Origin: Takakia lepidozioides
Taxonomy: Eukaryota; Streptophyta; Takakiopsida; Takakiales; Takakiaceae
Length of the DNA stretch: 64,000 nucleotides
Assembly: GCA_030704615.1 (NCBI GenBank)
Contig: CM060732.1
Location: 16,492,001 to 16,556,000 of the forward strand
Direction of reading: 5' to 3'
Part shown: one piece after another, positions 57,107 through 64,000 of the stretch
Numbering within the stretch: position 1 is the stretch's first letter
Layout: each line of letters begins with the position of its first letter
The notes under the pieces: model-generated
Told to the model about the DNA's origin: nothing
Databases searched by the model: none
What the model saw: the letters and a program-made list of their open reading frames with translations, nothing else
Translations under genes and position numbers: made by a program

Positions 57107-57956
57107 GCTTGGCTTGCGGTCCACATACAATGGTACGCCCATCCTTTTCGGATAGTAGAACTGTACTGCTGCCAGTACCTCAGACTCTGGCCACAGAAAG
57201 GTCCGACATATGTCTTGCCTACCAGTAACCTGTTTTGATCGAACTAAGATATTACTATATCGTTCACTTGTTTCCACGTGCATGTATTTTTGTATGTTGG
57301 AGGGTTCATGTTTTTCTGCTTTCCGAAAACTTGCTTTCCTCATTCGACCTCCGACAAGGAAATGCGGCGCCGAATTTCCAAGTATCGTCGTAGGTACCCC
57401 AGAGGCGGCCTTCGCCAACACCAAACCGCTCCGAAATTTCGCACGTGCGAACCCTAATGCGGCACCCTATTTCCCAGTTCAGTTGCAAACCTTTCCCGCC
57501 GAATACCCGAAGAAGACAGAATTGTGAAGTACTGCAGACTGTATTGGTGCAGACTCCATTGGTTCAATCGCGGCAAAAGGGTCAGCTTCATTCCAATGTT
57601 AAGGCATGTAAAACCGCGGAATACTCTATACAGGCCAGTATGCGACGTCCTTTTGCAGTGGTATACTGGATTTCCCGTTGCACGGTCACTTATTTCCATG
57701 AGCGGATCTAAAAAACCATGAGCGGACTTGTTACTGACGACATATCTTCGCCGCATTACATGATCTGGAACGTCCAAAAACGGCAAGGTCAAATAAAAAA
57801 CTATTATTTTAATACTTGTTTAATCTGCCGCATTTCCAAATTTGGAGGAGTCCGCTCATGAAATCCGCGTATCTTAGACTTCGGCTCACCGCTCATGCGG
57901 CTCATGCGGCTCATGGCTCATGGCTCATGGTTTCTGCTCATGAAATAGTAAACCTC
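57107..57956. mobile_element. Element terminus, right arm of inverted pair
   Basis: Reverse complement of 45315-46165 and of 53885-54740, ending GCTCATGAAATAGTAAACCT. It includes the palindrome AAATGCGGCGCCGAATTT near 57360 and the clustered GCTCATG repeats. Plus and minus ORFs here are non-coding translations of the terminal region. Confidence 0.85.
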
Positions 57957-58096
57957 GAGTAAAAGGGGGACGTTAATGTCCCGGTGAGCAGCCAAAGCTC
58001 CGAGTTGGCCCGGCGACCAGTTTGGGAGTTAGGCGCGCGCATCAAAGCGAGTAACTATGACTTGAAGGGGAGCTTACCGAAGTGAGGTGTGCGACA
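57957..58096. repeat. LTR-end fragment
   Basis: Matches the end of the LTR-like segment at 40263-40388 with small differences and ends GTGTGCGACA. It is truncated on its left by the MULE-like terminus and borders the accessory ORF of the Ty3 element on its right. Confidence 0.55.
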
Positions 58097-59948
58097 CAAG
58101 AGTATGAGTAACTTCTTCCTCTGGCTGTCTCGTAGCCAATGGTTCTGCTTCTAATGTGATTGCTTTCCTCTGCCTCTTAGGCTGTTGATGCTCTGCCAAT
58201 CCCCCTTCTCCCTGTGAAGAACCTTGCTCTTCTATGGCAGTGGTTGTTGTCCCAAACACTCCCATCTCCTTCCTTTCTCTCGCATCAAGTATGCACGAGT
58301 CTAGAATAATTTGTGCAATGATTGGCCCAGACACTATGATAGGAGACTTTGCGGCAGTGCCTTGTAATCTCTTCATCTCCTCTACCAGTCCGTTGTACAT
58401 TATGTCCGCCCAAGCGACCTCTTCTCCTCTCAGGGCTTTTAGTATTTCCTCTGTGAAGGATCTGCTCAAATACTATTGGTTCTGTTTCATGGCAAACAGA
58501 ACGTTCAATATCTGGCCTACCTCCCTTAGCCCTGGGTACACGGCCTTGGTACAAGCATAACCCTGAGTTTTAAAGAAACTCCCTTCTTGGAATAAGTCCC
58601 CTATTTGCAGTCTTGCCCTGTGCTCCTCCACATGTATCTGACCTGATGGCAATTCAAACAATTGCTGTAGGTATAGGGGAGTAACTTCTAATTCAACTCC
58701 CTTCACCATTGTTGCTCCTGTCCTAGGCTCAAAGTTCTGCAAGAATTGTAACATGTACTGCCTATGGTGCAATGTCCAATCTTTGCTTTGCAATCCTTCT
58801 AATCGCAGCTTCTTCAGTAACTGTATCGCCTGTGGAGTAGCAATCGTTTGTTTCTGCAGGATTGTGGTGCTCTTCACCTTGATTTCTTCCATTCCTCTCA
58901 CTCTCTTCATTCTAGACAAACAGACAGGTTTTGGTTGCAACAATTGAAGAAACGCCTGCAGGGCACAAAGCATAAACGTATGGTTGCCACAAAATGCTAT
59001 GGGTAATTTCTTGTAAGCCTGCGGGGCTTACAAGCATCGATTAAGAGAAAAGATACTCTCTGTTCTTCTATCCCCGTGCCACTGCGTAAGTAGTATCACG
59101 AGTGTATAGTCTGTTAGTTCCTCCATAGCTTCAAAGCTATAGCATTGATGGTCTGTCCCGTCGAGACGCCCGTTACTTGGAACGACGCCGGCTCTTGCGC
59201 TTAAAATCCCTCCAATTTCTTGATTTCGCTTCTTGGAAAATACCTTCTGCAGGTAATTCTGGCTCATGATTGGCTGTTGGCTGTGTGATTTGTTTTGTAA
59301 TTTAATTTCCTTCCATGGATTTTTCACTCTGGACTGTCCACTAGGATAGTACATGTGACATGGATTTCGCTTTTTGGTACTTTTAAAGGGTTCCGTTACC
59401 CTTTCCCCGTCTGCATTAATGGGCCCATAATAAGTTAATATGCCGTGTAGGTACTTTGACGACCAATTTTGTTTTTTTCCTTGATGACAGTCGCTCTTGC
59501 AATCCATGTCCGGCTGTGTGTCTCGCCCTGGCGTCCACGTGTCCATTCCTAAACGTGCCTCCGTCCACTTTTCCGCCGGCCACTCTCCGGTTGTTAATTC
59601 ATGTCCACCTGTCACTGATCCTATGGATTGTGTAACCCCAGTAAGCTGTGTTGAGCTGTGACAGGCTGTGTCATACTGTGGTACGCTGTGATAGGCTGTG
59701 ACATGTTGTGGTAGGTTGTGATAGGCTGTGTGACACTGTGATGGGCTGTGATAGGCTGTGTCGCGCCGTGATGGGTTGTGATAGGCTGTGCCACACTTGT
59801 ACTGCCCGCCCTGGTCATATATGCTCGGCCTAGCGACAAGTGCTCCATACTCCGTTGGTATCACTGGCGCAGCCCGTGACTGCTTCTGCGTTTCAACATG
59901 CAAATCATGTTGCAATGGTTTGTCATGGATACCACTGTATCCCTTCAA
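58074..59948 (-). pseudogene. Retrotransposon accessory ORF downstream of Ty3 pol
   Basis: On the minus strand, 59948-59028 is open (306 residues) and ends in L-T-D-Y-T-L-V-I-L-L-T-Q-W, which corresponds to the start of the ORF at 29891. After a TAA the protein continues 58973-58473 (Y-M-L-Q-F-L-Q-N-F-E-P-R-T-G, V-T-P-L-Y-L-Q-Q-L-F) and 58469-58074 (S-R-S-F-T-E-E-I-L-K-A-L), with a TAG at about 58472 between them. It follows pol in the same orientation, where plant Ty3 elements may carry extra ORFs. The resemblance to the putative plant transposon protein domain is tentative. The N-terminal part is not shared with the 28-30 kb copy and contains a repetitive His/Tyr stretch. Confidence 0.6.
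59636..59797. repeat. CTGTG-based minisatellite within the retrotransposon ORF
   Basis: About 15 variants of the 10-11 base unit GTGATAGGCTGT / GTGACATGTTGT. On the minus strand it encodes a T-A-Y-H-N/S repeat. It stays open, so expansion occurred in multiples compatible with the frame. Confidence 0.8.
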
Positions 59949-59973
59949 CTTATTGGCATTGACTCTTCAGCAT

Positions 59974-62900
59974 CTATTTGTTAATGGTTCGTAACATGGC
60001 GGTGTTGTTATCATACATTTTCTGTATGACATAAGGTCCTTTCCATGGTGATTTAAGCTTAGAAGCTTTAATCTTTCCCTTCTTCTGCAACCAGAGAACC
60101 AAATCTCCCGTCTTAAAAGTCTTTAACTTGCCTTCATCAAACTGTTCCTTTCTCTTCATCTGAATTCTGGTCATGTTATCAGCTGCATCGGCACGTACTT
60201 CTTCCACATGGTATAATTCATGTTTCCTGACCTTAATTGAATCTTGCAATTCCATTCTCTTTCCCCATTCCATTCTCATGGTAGGTAACAGGAATTCCAC
60301 TGGAAGTAAAGCTTCTATACCATAAACTAATTGGAATGGTGTATACTTAGTGGTGACTTTATATGAAGTCCTGTATGACCACAAAGCTGTCAGCAGCTTT
60401 GTATCCCAATCCGTTCTGTTTGCATTGACTATCTTAGCCAAGATAGTACATAGTATTTTGTTGGTAGCCTCTGCCTGCCCATTACCCTGTGGGTAATATG
60501 ATGTACTCTTCCTATGCACAATCATGAACTCTTTAGTCAATAGTTCAATGGTCTCATTAATGAAGTGACTTCCCTGATCACTGATAAATTCCAAGGGACA
60601 GCCAAATCGTGTAAGTATGTTCTCATACAGGAACCTTGCTGTGGACTTGGCTGTGTTGTCCCTCAAAGCTTTAGCTTCCACCCACTTCGTAGTATAATCA
60701 ATGGTTGTAATTATGTACCTGTTCTGTGTATTCTTGGCTGGTGGGTTAATTGGTCCAACAAAGTCTAGTCCCTATTTCTGAAATGGTTCAGTAGGCATTG
60801 TAGGATGCAAAGCCATCTTCCCAAATCTCTGCAAAGGTCCTAGCCTCTGACATTCATCACAACTCTGACAATACTTGTGTACATCTTTGAACAAAGTAGG
60901 CCACCAGTAACCTGTCAGTAGTATCTTCCTACTGGTAGTCTCTTCTCCAAAATGACCTCCAGCCACTCCTTTATGAACTTCCTCCAAAACTTTATTTACT
61001 TCATGGTTGTACAAGCATCGTTTAAGTACTCCATCAGGTCCTAGCTTATACATTCTGCCTCCTACCATAGTATAAGGTAGAGCCTTGATAGCGATTCTCT
61101 TTCTTTGCTCCTTACCATAACTAGGTGGGCACTGACCATGAGTAAGGTAGTATTTGATTGGCCACTGCCAATCTAACCATTCATCTGCACTTCCTTGCAC
61201 CTCCATTACAAATAAACTCGCATCAGGTAACTGATCGTCTACTCCTGTGGCGGCTTCTCCTGTTGTTAGTCGTGACAAATGATCTGCCACAAGATGCAAA
61301 CGGCCAGGCTTGTAAACAACTTCGAACTCAAACTCGTGCAAGATTATTAACCACCTCGCTATCCTTCCACTTATCAAAGGTTTGTTCACCAGATATATCA
61401 GAGCTTGGTGATCCACATAAAACATAAACTTCTTGCCCAACAGGTAATGCCTGAATTTCTTCACTGCATAAATCATTGCCAGTGCTTCTCTTTCAGTTGT
61501 GCTATAGTTCCTTTCAGCACTGTTCATCAACCTGCTAGCATAGTACACAGGTGAATCTATATTTCCTGTAACATTCTGGGCTAACACCGCTCCCAACGCT
61601 TCTCCTGAGGCATCACAATGAACATGAAATACTACATGCCAGTGAGGGTTAATCTGCACAGGTGTAGTTGTTATTGACAATGTAAGTTCCTCAAAAGCCT
61701 GTTGACATTCAGCTGTCCATGCAAACACTGCATCTTTCTTCAGAAGCTTGCTCAATGGTGCTGCTATTTGTGCATACCTTTTGACAAATCTTCTGTAATA
61801 ACTGGTTTGCCCAAGGAATCTCCTTAGACTCTTAACATTTGCTGGTGGTGGAGAGGCTTTAATGGCCTCTGTCTTCCTGGGATCCACAAGAAGTCCCCTC
61901 ATACACACAATGTGTCCCAGAAGCACCCCTGAGTTCACACAGAAAGTACATTTCTCTGGATTCAGGCCCAGACCTCTCATTCTGCATGTGGCCAGACATA
62001 ACTCCAACTTATGCAAGTGCTCATTCTTAGAGCTGTACACACTAAAATCATCCAAGAATACCTGCATGAAATCATCCAGATACTCATGAAAAGATTCACT
62101 TATCACTCTCTGAAAGGTTGCTGGTGCATTACAAAGTCCAAAGGGCATGTTTTTGTATGCATAAGCACCCCAGTCTGTGATGAAAGCTGTCTTTCCCTGG
62201 TCTTCTTCTGCCACTTGCACTTGATTATAACCATTGAAGCCATCCATGAATGAGTACATCTCATGGCCTGCCACAGTGTCCAATACCGCTTCTGTGAATG
62301 GTAAGGGAAAATGATCTTTCTTTGTGCAAGCATTCAACTTCTTATAGTTCACACAAACTCTCAGTTTACCATTCTTCTTGGGAACTCACAATGGGTGACA
62401 ACCAAGTTGTATACTCTATTGGGTATATAAACTTAGCCTCAGCCAACTTCTTGATCTCTTCTCCAACCTTCTGTGCATAGTTGGGATTCATTCTGTACCT
62501 TGCCTGCTTGATTGGTGATGACCTTGGTTCTAGTTCAATCTTATGCTGACAAATTTCAGGTGGTATCCCTTTTAGATCCTCATAGCTCCAAGCAAATACA
62601 TCTCTATATTTGATGAACAAACTCTTAGCTTCTTCAAAGAATTCTGGCTCCAAATCAGCTCCTACCTTCACCATCCTCGGTTCCTCTTCAGTTCCCACAT
62701 TCACTTCCCTCACTTGCTCATCAGCTGTGATTGTCCAACCAGTCACCACTTCATCCTGTAAACTCACAGTGGCTGGTTCCTCTATGATTTCCATTTCTCC
62801 TTCTCTTTCTTCATAGAAATGTGATGGGTAACTGCTGGTTTCCTCTTCAATTGGTGTTGCTGACACTACACCACAGCAGATACCTCTTAAACAACTTAGG

Positions 62901-63082
62901 CCTTCCAGCCGCATCTCTGCCACCTGCTCCCACTCTGGGTGTGCAGCGAACAGGGTAGCTTCCTGCTCCTCATCCAGTCCTCCCCTCCAATCATACTCTC
63001 TGACCCCTTGAGGTCTTCTCGTAGCAGGTAATCTACTAGATTTCTTAGTGGTAATTTGTATCTCGTGCATCCCATTATGCAC
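59974..63082 (-). pseudogene. Ty3/gypsy pol (RT, RNase H, integrase)
   Basis: Read 63082 to 59974. A pre-RT region is followed by reverse transcriptase (P-I-K-Q-A-R-Y-R-M-N-P, Y-S-F-M-D-G-F-N-G-Y, M-P-F-G-L-C-N-A-P, active box V-F-L-D-D near 62050), RNase H (C-D-A-S-G-E-A-L, V-D-H-Q-A-L), integrase zinc motif (H-K-G-V-A-G-G-H and C-Q-S-C-D-E-C) and core (D in T-I-D-Y-T-T-K-W; D-Q-G-S-H-F; G-N-G-Q-A-E). RT-RNase H-integrase order defines Ty3/gypsy. A two-base loss near 62375 and a TAG at about 60777 (Trp expected) break it. Gag and protease are absent, so the element is 5' truncated at about 63090, where an inverted segment of element B type begins. Confidence 0.95.
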
Positions 63083-63094
63083 AGTTAGTAACTG

Positions 63095-63600
63095 AGAAAG
63101 GAAAATTAGAAGGGAGTACTTGGATGAGATTCGGCACCGAAGTTCATCTGTCGCAAGGAAAAATAAAAAAAATAAAAAAATGACTTCAGATGAATTTCGG
63201 CACCGAAATCCATCCGCAGGGCAGCAGAATTAGGGTCGGAAAATGAGATGAAGAATGAATTTCGGCGCCGAAATACATCCATTCGGCCGATTCAGGATTA
63301 CTGTCATTCGGATGTCGGCACCAATATCCAGACACGTGGTGAATCACGACTGTAATCAGGAACACATTCATCCGTATTTTGGCATCCAAATTCAACCCTT
63401 ATGTGCAGAAACAATTTGATGAAGAAGATGTTCATCCGAATTTCGGCACCGAAATCCATCCGTTGGGTGTTTGGTCAGTTTTATGAGGTGAACAAATTAC
63501 GATTTCTGTCGCCGGAATTCATCCACTGGCTTCCAAAGCTGTTACATGACAGAGATGTTCATCCAGATTTCGGTGCCGAAATTCATGGGAAGGCTTGATT
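63095..63600. repeat. Palindromic repeat segment, inverted copy of part of the gene B array
   Basis: Reverse complement of about 13080-13618: sites GAATTTCGGCGCCGAAAT near 63257, GATTTCGGTGCCGAAATTC near 63566 and others, with the same spacers (GTTACATGACAGAGATGTTC, CCATCCGTTGGGTG). It differs by the shorter pyrimidine tract. Adjoins the 5' truncation of the Ty3 element. Confidence 0.85.
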
Positions 63601-63649
63601 TATTGTAGCCCAAGTGGTTGTACATTACAATTCAGGCACCAAATATCCG

Positions 63650-64000
63650 ATGTAAACTTCTTGTTGTCGTCCGTTTTTGTAACGTACGAGAAGTTCTTCG
63701 CCCCGCATACCGGTGGGTGACCCTGCAGCTTGGGCCACCCATCGGTGGGGGAAACTGAAAAGACGGCGGCCACCAACAAAGGCGAACGACACCAGGATGG
63801 CCAACGCTCTTGCAATGCTCTGCATAGTGCAAGGTTGCAGGGATGTTTCTCACCCCGGGATGGGGCGCATATTTCAGTTGTCAACAGCCGGGTCTGCTGC
63901 GCGCAGTGTCGTGTATGCAATCACGGTTTCACAGTACCCAGCTTGCAACTGTAAGGACTTCCTTGTTATGGAATCGAAGAATGCAGCATACGTCCCCTGC
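63650..64000 (+). pseudogene. SWIM-type transposase, C-terminal fragment (inverted copy, runs off the window)
   Basis: The plus strand encodes A-T-H-R-W-G-K-L-K-R-R-R-P-P, then M-G-R-I-F-Q-L-S-T-A-G-S-A-A, then the SWIM start P-A-C-N-C-K-D-F-L-V and V-P-C at the window edge. It is the inverted partner of 12457-12760. The segment present at about 12768-13022 is missing here (junction near 63690), so the two copies differ by about 255 bp. No stop lies within the visible part. Confidence 0.75.

Noticed and set aside
53885-57956. A single element bounded by long terminal inverted repeats
   Set aside because: The outer flanks share no target duplication, and each arm contains the transposase C-terminus in opposite orientation, so two inverted copies or a misjoin fits better.

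Overview
This window looks like a transposon-rich stretch of a eukaryotic, plant-lineage genome. The evidence is GT-AG introns in every gene, a plant-type Ty3/gypsy pol, Mutator-like (MULE) features such as SWIM zinc-finger transposases and a 9-10 bp target duplication, and no bacterial-style operons. The style of the repeats makes me suspect a charophyte such as Chara, but that is inference. I see no host housekeeping gene, tRNA or rRNA. A 500-base run of N (54884-55383) marks an assembly gap.

The organising pattern, which I found by comparing the window with itself, is a family of large DNA transposons with two divergent genes. One gene encodes a SWIM-type transposase. The other is a multi-exon gene whose product joins a ParB/Srx-like domain (D-G-N-H-R-L-L-A motif) to a domain with the circularly permuted motif order of beta-class N6A/N4C DNA methyltransferases. 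I call the latter 'ParB-MTase' genes; six copies (A to F here) are visible. The pair, or its remains, occurs five times. (1) Transposase head on - at 1-349, gene A on + at 2513-9104. (2) Transposase tail on - at 12324-13053, gene B on + at 15133-17045, inside a complete element 10252-17738 with inverted ends and matching 10-bp flanks. (3) Transposase head on + at 38708-39332, gene C on - at 37839-30666. (4) Transposase head on - at 41115-40389, gene D on + at 43185-44042. (5) Transposase on - at 49987-46166, gene E on + at 52199-53884. A sixth gene, F (28015-23532, -), has lost its 5' part to a retrotransposon ORF.

Every copy has an array of short palindromes between the divergent genes and/or in an intron of the ParB-MTase gene. 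Each element has its own version: AAATTCGGCGCCGAATTT, GAATTTCGGCGCCGAAATTC, GTGTGCGTTGACGCACAC, TTGCGTTGACGCAA, GTCGGCGCCGAC or GAAATGCGGCGCCGCATTTC. ParB proteins classically bind palindromic parS sites, so my leading hypothesis is that the arrays are cognate sites (and perhaps promoters) of the element-encoded ParB-MTase.

Layout: 1-9315, right part of element A; 9316-10242, unassigned; 10252-17738, element B; 18.4-21.7 kb, a different MULE transposase (DATF motif) with a coiled-coil region; 21.7-23.07 kb, no gene; 23.07-29.95 kb, element F interrupted by a retrotransposon ORF; 29.96-39.33 kb, element C with a 2.5-kb satellite in intron 1; 39.33-40.39 kb, an LTR-like segment; 40.39-44.04 kb, element D; 44.2-45.3 kb, a Ty3 pol fragment; 45.3-53.9 kb, element E; 53.9-57.96 kb, two inverted transposase ends around the gap; 57.96-63.09 kb, a 5'-truncated Ty3 element (-); 63.1-64 kb, an inverted copy of part of element B. 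All genes except the small ORF at 11089-11640 carry stops or frameshifts, so most copies here are relics, although several of the indels are single bases and could be sequencing errors.
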